Source: JASLQO01 sp002327525 (GTDB lineage Bacteria > Pseudomonadota > Gammaproteobacteria > Pseudomonadales > Azotimanducaceae). From it: a stretch of 64,000 nucleotides of DNA. The stretch spans positions 31,774 through 95,773 of the forward strand of contig JASLQO010000016.1 of the NCBI GenBank assembly GCA_030744435.1, in the 5' to 3' direction. The notes under the pieces are model-generated. The model did not search any database. It saw only the letters and a program-made list of their open reading frames with translations, and had not been told where the DNA came from. Below are positions 8,149-16,152 of this stretch, piece after piece; position 1 is the first letter of the stretch, and every line of letters starts with the position of its first letter. A program made the translations under genes and the position numbers.

Positions 8149-8827
8149 ATGGCCGCTACCAGCAGACGGAGAGAGGGTGGCAGCAGGGGTGTCGGGCATA
8201 CGGGTCCAGGGCGGCGAGCGGATCTATTGAGGGATCAGTGCCGCCCTATCCGCGCACAGAGCGCAGCGCTGTGCCAGCCGCTGGCGATCGAGGACTTCGG
8301 CGTACAGCCAATGACCGACGCCAGCCCACCGAAGTGGCACCCGGCGCGCACCACGTGGTTTTTCGAAACCTTTCTGCTCAAGCCTCGTCACAAAGACTAC
8401 ACCCTGTTTCACGACGCATTCGAGCACCTATTCAATTCGTATTACAACGGCGTAGGCAAGCCCTATCCCCGCCCGACGCGGGGCTTGCTGTCACGACCGA
8501 CCGTGGCAGAGGTCGCGGCGTATCGCGCACATGTGGATGTGCGTGCAGGGTCTTCCGTCGTGCGCCTCAGCGCTTACCAGACGGATGCGTATGCACGGCG
8601 GAAAGACTGTCGGCTGCCCACTGAATTCGAGTGGGAGGCGGCCGCAGCGGACGAATCGGTCGAGGGAAACTTCGTCGAGAGCGATATGTTACACCCCCGG
8701 CCTGCGGCGCCGGTAGCGAATCAGCTGTTCGAAGACGTGTCGGAATGGACTTGCAGCAGCTATGGTGCGTATCCAGAATACCGACCGCTGGCAGCTCTCC
8801 GTGTTGAGGCTCGCGCACGATGAGTGA
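8149..8827 (+). pseudogene. egtB: egtB remnant (ergothioneine sulfoxide synthase), internally deleted and frameshifted
   Basis: EgtB joins cysteine to hercynine using iron and oxygen. The first part (about 8220-8540) matches the N-terminal DinB-like domain (AIEDFGVQPMTDASPPKW, WFFETFLL, LFNSYYNGVG, PRPTRGLLSRPTVAEV). The sequence then jumps to the middle of the FGE-sulfatase-like domain (DAYARRKDCRLPTEFEWE, EGNFVES, DVSEWTCSSYGAYP), losing the HxxxH iron-ligand segment. A second deletion with a frame change joins to the family's C terminus TDRWQLSVLRLAHDE, ending at 8825-8827 and overlapping egtD by 8 nt. About 200 residues of the normal 400-plus are missing. A fused open frame of 224 codons survives but cannot be active. 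Confidence 0.88.
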
Positions 8828-9788
8828 TGGCGCGGCTTTCGAGTTCTATGATCTTAAACCCTCGGATTCGGCGGTGCTGGAGGATGTGCTCGCCGGGCTG
8901 ACCGCGACGCCAAAACGGGTGTCACCGAAATTCTTCTACGATGAACGCGGCTCGAAACTGTTCGAGGCCATCACGGAGCTTCCAGAGTATTACCCCACGC
9001 GCACGGAGCTTGCCGTTCTCGGTGCCTGTCTTCCGGCGATGCGGGAAATGCTTGGCAGTGGATGGTGCCTGGTGGAGTACGGCGCTGGTACCGCGCGGAA
9101 GGTGCGAAAGTTGCTCGAAGTGCTGCAACCGGCCGTGTACCTGCCGGTGGACATATCCGCCGAGCACCTGCGTGATCAGTCGCGCGAACTGCACGCGGAC
9201 TTCCCCTGGCTCGAGGTCTATCCGACGGGTGCGGACTTCACATCGGCTTTCGAGTTGCCCGCGGTGGTTGCCGAACTCACCAAGGTCGGCTTCTTCCCGG
9301 GATCGAGCATAGGTAATTTCGAACCCGCGGGAGCAAAGGCCTTCCTGGAAAATGTGGCGCGTACGCTCGGGCCGGGTGGATACTTGATCATCGGCATCGA
9401 CCGAAAGAAAGACGTTCGGGTGCTGGAGGCGGCTTACAACGATGCGCAGGGGGTAACCGCCCAATTCAACCTCAACGTACTGAATCACCTGAACGAATTG
9501 GTGGGCAGCGACTTCGATACGGTTCGCTTCACACATCGGGCACACTACGATGAGCGTATGGGATGCATTCAGATGTTTGTCAAAAGCAAGACAACACAGC
9601 GGGTGCGGATTGGCTCCACCGTGATCGGGCTCGAGGCGGGCGAGTTGATCCATACGGAAAATAGCTACAAATACCACGTCGATGACTTCATTGAACTCGC
9701 TTCGACGGCCGGGTTCCGCGGTGTGGATGCGTGGAGCGATACGCGCGACTACTTTTCCGTTCTGCTGCTGCGCGTGGCGAGCGCATAG
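8820..9788 (+). CDS. egtD: L-histidine N-alpha-methyltransferase EgtD
   Basis: The 322-residue SAM-dependent enzyme trimethylates histidine to hercynine, the first step to ergothioneine. The SAM loop (LVEYGAGTARKVRKLL), the GSSIGNFEP segment holding the Asn that contacts histidine, and the TENSYKY segment with the Glu-x-Ser pair that binds the imidazole are all present. Length and start (ATG, MSDGAAFEFYDL) are standard. It overlaps the broken egtB, its former operon partner, so hercynine can be made but this locus cannot complete ergothioneine. Confidence 0.95.
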   Translation: MSDGAAFEFYDLKPSDSAVLEDVLAGLTATPKRVSPKFFYDERGSKLFEAITELPEYYPTRTELAVLGACLPAMREMLGSGWCLVEYGAGTARKVRKLLEVLQPAVYLPVDISAEHLRDQSRELHADFPWLEVYPTGADFTSAFELPAVVAELTKVGFFPGSSIGNFEPAGAKAFLENVARTLGPGGYLIIGIDRKKDVRVLEAAYNDAQGVTAQFNLNVLNHLNELVGSDFDTVRFTHRAHYDERMGCIQMFVKSKTTQRVRIGSTVIGLEAGELIHTENSYKYHVDDFIELASTAGFRGVDAWSDTRDYFSVLLLRVASA

Positions 9789-9804
9789 AGAGCGCTTTCG
9801 CTGT

Positions 9805-10131
9805 TCAGAACTCGGCGATCTTCCAGCTCGGCAGCAACATATCGGCGCGGGTGAGATCCGTCTCTCCGGTGGTCGTATCACGTGGCACCAGGAAGTAGGG
9901 TTTGCCGCGTTTCGGTACGATCTTGATCATGCGGATGTGGCCGTTTTGCCGGTACTCGAGCACGGTGCGCTCTTCCGTGACGATGATGGTCACGTCCGGA
10001 CCCTTGATGCTCTCCTCGGCAAGCGCCAGTTGCACACAGAACGCGGCCCACAACAGCAGGGCGGATGCGATTTTCTGGCGTGCTGTTAAGGTGTGGAAGC
10101 CGGGTCTGGGGGTCGGCTCGAGGGCGTTCAT
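9805..10131 (-). CDS. DUF2782-family small secreted protein
   Basis: The 108-residue protein has an N-terminal hydrophobic segment (about residues 20-38, ending ALA) consistent with a signal peptide. A short basic domain follows (EERTVLEYRQNGHIRMIKIVP, GKPYFLVPRD). This is the small protein that sits divergent from polA in pseudomonads; its function is unknown. Only 36 nt separate its start from that of polA, so the two share a compact divergent promoter region. The N-terminal start is uncertain because the first 18 residues are not signal-like. Confidence 0.85.
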   Translation of the reverse strand: MNALEPTPRPGFHTLTARQKIASALLLWAAFCVQLALAEESIKGPDVTIIVTEERTVLEYRQNGHIRMIKIVPKRGKPYFLVPRDTTTGETDLTRADMLLPSWKIAEF

Positions 10132-10167
10132 GGCCGTTTCAGGTCTCAGTGGTGGGTGGAATTATTG

Positions 10168-12870
10168 ATGAGTTCGGTGGATCAGAGCAAACCCGTGGTG
10201 CTGGTGGATGGGTCATCCTATTTGTTTCGCGCCTATTACGCGCTGCCGGAGCTCTCGACATCTGACGGTCATCCCACCGGTGCGGTGCGTGGCGTGATCG
10301 CCATGATCAGGAAGCTGGCGAAAGATTATGCCGGCAGCCCCATCGCGGTCGTGTTCGACGCCAGCGGTAAGACCTTTCGCGACCAGCTCTACTCCGAGTA
10401 CAAGGCCAATCGCCCGCCGATGCCGGATGACCTGCGTCAGCAGATTCAGCCGATACACGACATCATTCGTGCCATGGGGCTGCCGCTACTCGTCGTGCCC
10501 GGCGTGGAGGCCGATGACGTGATCGGTACGCTCGCGCACGAGGCCACGCGGCTTGCCCGCGATACGGTAGTGTCGACCGGCGACAAGGATATGGCGCAGC
10601 TCGTGAGCGATCACGTAACGCTGGTCAACACGATGACCGACGTGGTGACCGACCGCGCCGGAGTGCACGAGAAATACGGCGTCGCACCAGAGCAGATCAT
10701 CGACTATCTGGCGTTGATGGGGGATGCGGTGGACAACATTCCCGGTGTGCCAAAAGTGGGTCCGAAGACAGCGGCCAAGTGGCTCGGCCAGTACGGCAGC
10801 CTGGACGAGGTCATCGCCCACGCGGATGAAATCAAAGGCAAAGTCGGGGAAAGCCTGCGAGACGCTCTGGAACAGCTACCGCTCTCCAGAGAACTGACCA
10901 CGATCAAGAGCGACGTGCAGCTCGAGACCGGTATCGAGGCCCTCCTTCCCACCGAACCGCTGCTGGACGACCTTCGCGAACTCTTCGAGCGCTTCGAGTT
11001 CAGGCGATGGTCGGAAGAGCTCGGTGGCAGCGTTGCCGCAACCATGCCCGATGTGGTGAGCGCGCGTGATTATGAGTGCGTGCTGGACGAAGCCAGGCTC
11101 GATGCGTGGATCGAGAAGCTAGCGAGCGCAGATCTGTTCGCTTTCGATACGGAAACGACCAGTCTCGACTACATGCAGGCAGAATTGGTGGGTGTTTCTT
11201 TCTCGGTCGCCACCGGTAGCGGTGCGTATGTACCTTGCGGGCACTTCTATGCCGGGGCGCCGGCGCAGCTATCGCGGGAGACGGTGCTCGAGCGGCTGCG
11301 ACCACTGCTAGAGAGCCCGCAGATCGCGAAGGTGGGACAGAACCTGAAGTACGACACGAGCGTGCTCGCCCGCCATGGTGTCACCCTCAGAGGCATCGCT
11401 TTTGACACGATGCTCGAATCCTATGTACTCGATAGTGTCGGCGTGCGGCACAACATGGACGCCATGGCGGAGAAGTTCCTCGGACGGGCGACGTTGCATT
11501 TCGAGGACATCGCGGGCAAGGGCGTGAAACAGCTCACATTCGATCAGATCGGGCTGGATATTGCGGCAGACTATGCGGCGGAGGATGCCGACGTGACGCT
11601 TCAGTTACACGAGTGCCTATGGCCGCGACTGCAGGCGGAAAGCCGATTGCGTTCGGTGTTCGAGGACATCGAGATGCCGCTGCTCGACATCCTTTCGCGT
11701 GTGGAGAGGCATGGCACGCTTGTGGACGGCGGTGCGCTGGAGGAGCAGGGCCGAGAACTCGAGACACGCATGGTTCAACTCACGCACAGTGCCCATGCAC
11801 TCGCCGGAGAATCATTCAACCTGGACAGCCCAAAGCAGCTCCGGCGGATCTTCTTCGAGGTGCTCGACCTGCCGGTGTTGAAGAAGACGCCCAAGGGACA
11901 GCCCTCGACGGCAGAGCGGGTGTTGGTCGATCTCGCCCGCGATTACGAACTGCCCGAGGTCATTCTCGAATACAGGGGCCTGGCTAAACTAAAGTCGACT
12001 TACACCGACAAACTACCGCTTCAGATCAATCAGGCGTCCGGTCGCATCCACACTTCCTATCACCAGGCGGTCGCGGCCACCGGGAGGCTGTCCAGTTCGG
12101 ATCCAAATCTACAGAACATCCCCATTCGAACGGCGGAAGGACGCCGCATACGACAGGCATTTGTCGCTCCACAGGGGATGAGGCTGGTGGCTGCGGACTA
12201 CAGCCAGATCGAACTCAGAATCATGGCACATCTGTCAGGGGATGTGGGGTTGAACGCGGCGTTTGCCGACAATCAGGATATCCATCGCGCGACTGCCAGC
12301 GAGGTTTTCGGCGTGGACCTCGACGCGGTGAGTGACGATCAGCGACGGAGCGCCAAAGCAATCAATTTCGGCCTCATCTATGGCATGTCGGCCTTCGGGC
12401 TTGGCCGCCAGCTGGGCATTTCGCGCACCCTGGCGCAGGACTACATCGACCGCTACTTCAACCGTTATCCGGGTGTTCAGGCATACATGGAGGCGACCCG
12501 GGCGCTGGCACGTGAACAGGGCTACGTGGAAACCGTGTTCGGCCGGCGACTGTATGTCCCGGAGATCAATGCCCGCCACATGCAGCGCCGTCAGGCGGCT
12601 GAGCGCACAGCCATCAACGCGCCGATGCAGGGTACGGCGGCTGATATTATCAAGCGCGCCATGATCGCCGTGGAGGGCTGGCTCGAAGCCGGTTCACTAG
12701 ACGCGGCGATGATCATGCAGGTGCACGACGAGCTGGTGTTCGAGGTGGCGGAAGCTGATGTGGCAGTGCTCGTGGAGGGAGTGAAGCGGCTCATGGTGGA
12801 CGCAGCGGCGCTGGAAGTTGCGCTGGTTGTGGATGCTGGGATCGGGGCCAATTGGGATGAGGCCCACTGA
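10168..12870 (+). CDS. polA: DNA polymerase I
   Basis: The 900-residue protein has all three classic parts. The 5'-3' exonuclease is at about residues 1-290 (VEADDVIGTLA, STGDKDMAQLV, GVPKVGPKTAAKWL). The 3'-5' proofreading domain is at about 320-510, with intact DxE in FAFDTETTSL. The polymerase has motif A VAADYSQIELRIMAHLSGD, motif B RRSAKAINFGLIYG and motif C QVHDELVFEV. It fills gaps after Okazaki-fragment processing and excision repair. The start is the ATG of MSSVDQSKP; the frame extends upstream without homology. It converges on engB, with 11 nt between the stops. Confidence 0.98.
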   Translation: MSSVDQSKPVVLVDGSSYLFRAYYALPELSTSDGHPTGAVRGVIAMIRKLAKDYAGSPIAVVFDASGKTFRDQLYSEYKANRPPMPDDLRQQIQPIHDIIRAMGLPLLVVPGVEADDVIGTLAHEATRLARDTVVSTGDKDMAQLVSDHVTLVNTMTDVVTDRAGVHEKYGVAPEQIIDYLALMGDAVDNIPGVPKVGPKTAAKWLGQYGSLDEVIAHADEIKGKVGESLRDALEQLPLSRELTTIKSDVQLETGIEALLPTEPLLDDLRELFERFEFRRWSEELGGSVAATMPDVVSARDYECVLDEARLDAWIEKLASADLFAFDTETTSLDYMQAELVGVSFSVATGSGAYVPCGHFYAGAPAQLSRETVLERLRPLLESPQIAKVGQNLKYDTSVLARHGVTLRGIAFDTMLESYVLDSVGVRHNMDAMAEKFLGRATLHFEDIAGKGVKQLTFDQIGLDIAADYAAEDADVTLQLHECLWPRLQAESRLRSVFEDIEMPLLDILSRVERHGTLVDGGALEEQGRELETRMVQLTHSAHALAGESFNLDSPKQLRRIFFEVLDLPVLKKTPKGQPSTAERVLVDLARDYELPEVILEYRGLAKLKSTYTDKLPLQINQASGRIHTSYHQAVAATGRLSSSDPNLQNIPIRTAEGRRIRQAFVAPQGMRLVAADYSQIELRIMAHLSGDVGLNAAFADNQDIHRATASEVFGVDLDAVSDDQRRSAKAINFGLIYGMSAFGLGRQLGISRTLAQDYIDRYFNRYPGVQAYMEATRALAREQGYVETVFGRRLYVPEINARHMQRRQAAERTAINAPMQGTAADIIKRAMIAVEGWLEAGSLDAAMIMQVHDELVFEVAEADVAVLVEGVKRLMVDAAALEVALVVDAGIGANWDEAH

Positions 12871-12881
12871 GGCCATACTGA

Positions 12882-13511
12882 TTAACCGGCCTGTTCCGGT
12901 GGTGAGCGCTCACTATCGAACCAGGTGCGAAGGACTTCGAGCAGCGTGTCCACCCCCTCTCCCGAGGTCGCGGAAAATAGTTGTACCGTCACGCCCTGCC
13001 GACCCTGTAACGCCTTACGGGCTTTGGCCAGCGCCTGTTGGCGTTGACCGTATTTCAGTTTATCGGCCTTGTTGAGCAACACGTGCAAGGGGATGCCGGA
13101 GGCGTGCGCCCACGCAATCAGTTCGCCGTCCAGACGTTGCCCCGGGTGTCGGATGTCGGTGACCAGTACCACACCTGCCAGGCAATCGCGATAAGAAAGG
13201 TATTCGTTCACAGCCCGCTGCCAGGCATTTTGGGCCTTGCGCTTGGCTCTTGCGTAGCCATAACCGGGTAGATCGACGATGCGGCCGTGTGGATGCACTT
13301 CGAAGAAATTGAGTAGCTGGGTGCGCCCGGGCGTCTTACTTACCTTGGCCGTGTTGCGATTGCCCGTCAGCCGGTTGAGCGTGCTGGATTTGCCGGCGTT
13401 GGAGCGCCCCGCGAAGGCAATTTCAGGACCAGCCGCCGCCGGGGCCTCGTTGAGCGACGGTGCACTGACAAGAAAACTCGCGACCAGTCTGTCGGGGCTT
13501 TTTTCCTCCAT
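12882..13511 (-). CDS. engB: Ribosome-biogenesis GTPase EngB (YihA/YsxC)
   Basis: The 209-residue GTPase assists large-subunit assembly. The P-loop GRSNAGKSS, the Thr of the switch region (SKTPGRTQLLNFF), DLPGYGYA and NKADK are all in place. Position beside polA is conserved across gammaproteobacteria. In E. coli the Spot 42 RNA lies between the two genes; here the gap is only 11 nt and cannot hold it. Confidence 0.96.
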   Translation of the reverse strand: MEEKSPDRLVASFLVSAPSLNEAPAAAGPEIAFAGRSNAGKSSTLNRLTGNRNTAKVSKTPGRTQLLNFFEVHPHGRIVDLPGYGYARAKRKAQNAWQRAVNEYLSYRDCLAGVVLVTDIRHPGQRLDGELIAWAHASGIPLHVLLNKADKLKYGQRQQALAKARKALQGRQGVTVQLFSATSGEGVDTLLEVLRTWFDSERSPPEQAG

Positions 13512-13789
13512 GCTGGTATATAATCCGCGCCCTCACCACGAGGCCGCTAGTGTAGAGACTGCAAAGCGCGAGTGCATGGAAGATTTTCGTGCTGCGCAAA
13601 TACGGGGATGTGCCGCGTAGGTGTGCTCAAAACGTAGTCCGAGAATCGGAGCTGCCCGCCGCCACGGCTGGCCGCTCGGAATAGGTGCGGCCCCGGGTTT
13701 GTTGGAAGTGTGGAAACGGGGGTGACCGACGCTGTGATTGAGTTTCGGCGCTGCATGAGTTACTGACGAGATAACTGCGAGAGTCGAGA
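13512..13789 (+). promoter_or_regulatory. Divergent promoter region of engB and the cytochrome c4 gene
   Basis: This 278-nt stretch separates engB from the cytochrome c4 gene. A perfect TATAAT at 13519-13524 reads toward cytochrome c4, but the -35 region is poor. It would give a leader of roughly 260 nt. I see no convincing gene on either strand. Confidence 0.35.
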
Positions 13790-14419
13790 ATGAAAACCAT
13801 GAATCACGTGAGGTTTTTGGTTGCGAGCATTCTGGTCGCCCTGTCCTCGCTGGCGCATGCCGGCGGTAACGCGGAGGCCGGCAAGGCCGCTTCCCTGGTA
13901 TGCGCAACCTGCCATGGGCAGGATGGCGCCACTGGGATCGATCCCAGCTATCCAAATCTGGCCGGACAGGGTGAACTGTACCTGTCCCGTCAGCTGGAGA
14001 TGATTCTGTCGGGTGAGCGGCCTGTCGCTTTGATGGCCGGTCAGCTCAACGGCAAGTCGCCGCAGGATCTCGCCGACCTGGCGGCCTATTACGCGTCCCT
14101 TCCAGGCAAGCCGGGTCAGGCTGCTGGCGATGACGATAGTATCGAACTTGCCGAGAAGATCTTTCGCGGCGGTATCGGCGGCAAGCGTGTCGCGGCATGT
14201 GGAGCATGCCACGGCCCGACCGGTATGGGCAATGCGCTTGCCGGGTTCCCGGGCATCGCCGGCCAGTCCGATGCGTATACGATTGCCCAATTGGTCGCCT
14301 ACCGTGAGGGCGAGCGCACCACGGACGAGAGTTTCGGCGGTATGATGCGTGATGTCGCGCATGGACTCACAGATGGTGAGATAAAGGCGCTGGCGGATTA
14401 CCTGAAGCGAATGCACTAA
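13790..14419 (+). CDS. Diheme cytochrome c4
   Basis: The 209-residue periplasmic protein has a Sec signal peptide (cleavage after AHA near residue 24) and two cytochrome c domains. Heme-binding CATCH lies near residue 38 and CGACH near 138. Axial Met candidates follow in each half (LMAGQLNG and FGGMMRDVAHG). It shuttles electrons, typically from the bc1 complex to a terminal oxidase. The order engB-cytochrome c4-dsbA is that of pseudomonads. ATG 13790 is preceded by GAGAGTCGAG; ATG 13799 is also possible. Confidence 0.94.
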   Translation: MKTMNHVRFLVASILVALSSLAHAGGNAEAGKAASLVCATCHGQDGATGIDPSYPNLAGQGELYLSRQLEMILSGERPVALMAGQLNGKSPQDLADLAAYYASLPGKPGQAAGDDDSIELAEKIFRGGIGGKRVAACGACHGPTGMGNALAGFPGIAGQSDAYTIAQLVAYREGERTTDESFGGMMRDVAHGLTDGEIKALADYLKRMH

Positions 14420-14493
14420 GCGGCGAAGCTGCGGTCTCACTTGAGGAACCCCTGAGCCGCTATCGCCAAAGCCAGATGAGGAAGAGCAGCATC

Positions 14494-15135
14494 ATGTTCA
14501 AAGCATTAGCAAAGTGGGTTGTCGTTCTGTCAGTGGCCGTTCCGCTGTTTGTGACGGCGGAAACGTACGTTGCCGGAGAACACTACGAAGTGCTGCCGCT
14601 GGCGGTGGATACCGGGGTGGAAGACGGCGTGGAAGTGGTCGAGATCTTTTCATACGCGTGCATCCACTGTTTCAATTTCGACCCGATGCTGGAAGGCTGG
14701 CGCGCAGGAATTGACGATGATGTGACCTTTCGCCGCATTCCGGCCATTTTCAATTCGGTGTGGCAGATCCTGGCACAGGCGTACTACACCGCCGAGGTGC
14801 TGGACGTGAGTGACGCGATGCACATGCCACTGTTCGAGGCGATTCACAAAAAAGGTGTCGATATACGTGATCCGGTGCTGCTCGCCGGACTGTTCGAGAC
14901 CTACGCCAGAGTCGGTCGAGAAGATTTCGACCAGGTGTTCAACTCGTTCAGCGTACGCAGCAGAGTGCAGCAGGCTGACGCCCGGGGGCGCGCATACCGC
15001 GTCACAGGCGTGCCGACGCTGATTGTGAACGGCAAGTATCGTGTCGATGGGCGCATGGCGGGCGGTAACCAGGCGATGCTGGATGTCGTCGATCACCTGG
15101 TGGCGCTCGAACAGGGTGCGGCCGCGGCCGAATAG
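14494..15135 (+). CDS. dsbA: Thiol:disulfide interchange protein DsbA, CIHC active site
   Basis: The 213-residue periplasmic oxidase introduces disulfides into exported proteins. A signal peptide (MFKALAKWVVVLSVAVPLFVTAE) leads into a thioredoxin fold with inserted helical domain. The active site reads SYACIHCFNFDP, so the dipeptide between the cysteines is Ile-His rather than the usual Pro-His. The cis-Pro loop TGVPTLIV is intact. I prefer ATG 14494, with GGAAGAG seven bases upstream, over ATG 14476. It sits just downstream of cytochrome c4 and may be co-transcribed. Confidence 0.93.
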   Translation: MFKALAKWVVVLSVAVPLFVTAETYVAGEHYEVLPLAVDTGVEDGVEVVEIFSYACIHCFNFDPMLEGWRAGIDDDVTFRRIPAIFNSVWQILAQAYYTAEVLDVSDAMHMPLFEAIHKKGVDIRDPVLLAGLFETYARVGREDFDQVFNSFSVRSRVQQADARGRAYRVTGVPTLIVNGKYRVDGRMAGGNQAMLDVVDHLVALEQGAAAAE

Positions 15136-15258
15136 CCCCGCATCCCTGCGCACGAGCTGAATCGTAAAATGCCGGTCAGGACACAGTTCCGCGCCCATGG
15201 TGCGGCTAAACTCTCTGAAACGAGAGACAGGATTTACTCGTCCTGGGAGCAAGGCACG

Positions 15259-16119
15259 ATGCTGGCGCGAGGTTGGCGCATCGCTCAGATGGAATCCAAG
15301 GTTCCTACCCCCCCACGCTGTGCATCGGTCGCACCCGTTGTGAATATCCACTCCGTCCTGCGTTCGCGCGAACAGGAATCGAGACCGCTGCGTTTTCTCA
15401 CCTTCAATATTCAGGTGGGCATCAAGACCAGCAGATACCGGCAATACGTCACCAAAGGTTGGAAGCACGTACTCCCCAACGGCAGCCGTAGCAACAACCT
15501 GAAACGCATCGCTGATCTCGTTGCCGGCTACGATGTGGTGGCACTGCAGGAAGTGGACGGCGGCAGCCTGCGCAGCGGCTTCATGAACCAGGTGGAATAT
15601 CTCGCTGATCGTGCGCAATTCCCCTATTGGTATGTGCAACTCAATCGCGATCTCGGGCCCATCGCACAGCAGGGCAACGGATTGCTCACGCGGGTCGAGC
15701 CGAAATCACTGGAAGACCACAAGCTGCCGGGTACCATTCCGGGACGGGGTGCGATAATCATGCGTCTCCCGTACGCGGGTTTCGAGGTGCTGGTGGTGCT
15801 GTTGCATCTGTCTCTCGGCGAACGCTCTCGCCATCGGCAGCTCGAGTACGTGCGTCAGATAATCGAAGGCGAGGAGCGCGTAGTGGTGATGGGTGATATG
15901 AACAGCCACCTGGAAAGAGTGCTGTTCGACTCTCCCCTGGAAGACAGTGCGTTGCGCCCGGCCATTGCCGAGCAGCCCACATGGCCCGCGTGGCGCCCTC
16001 AGCTGGCGCTGGATCACGTGCTGATCTCGCCGGGGCTGCGTATACGCAGCTCCTCGGTGGTGGACTGCCAGCTGTCCGACCACCGGCCGATTGCAGTGAC
16101 CCTGGGACTCGCGAGCTAG
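15259..16119 (+). CDS. Endonuclease/exonuclease/phosphatase-family protein
   Basis: About 286 residues of the metal-dependent EEP fold: LRFLTFNIQVG (metal-binding Asn), VVALQEVDGG (metal-binding Glu), VVVMGDMNSH (Asp and Asn), LDHVLIS (catalytic Asp-His) and LSDHRPIAV (final Asp-His). It resembles PA5488, which follows dsbA in Pseudomonas. The substrate is unknown; DNA, sugar phosphates or lipids are all possible in this fold. No signal peptide is clear. The frame is open upstream to 15169, but ATG 15259 has a ribosome site (AAGG) and homology begins later still. Confidence 0.88.
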   Translation: MLARGWRIAQMESKVPTPPRCASVAPVVNIHSVLRSREQESRPLRFLTFNIQVGIKTSRYRQYVTKGWKHVLPNGSRSNNLKRIADLVAGYDVVALQEVDGGSLRSGFMNQVEYLADRAQFPYWYVQLNRDLGPIAQQGNGLLTRVEPKSLEDHKLPGTIPGRGAIIMRLPYAGFEVLVVLLHLSLGERSRHRQLEYVRQIIEGEERVVVMGDMNSHLERVLFDSPLEDSALRPAIAEQPTWPAWRPQLALDHVLISPGLRIRSSSVVDCQLSDHRPIAVTLGLAS

Positions 16120-16152
16120 CCCCCGGGCTGCACCCTCGACAGACGGGGCGCG

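Noticed and set aside
12870..12882. Spot 42-like sRNA between polA and engB
   Set aside because: The gap is 11 nt and cannot hold the roughly 109-nt RNA found there in E. coli.
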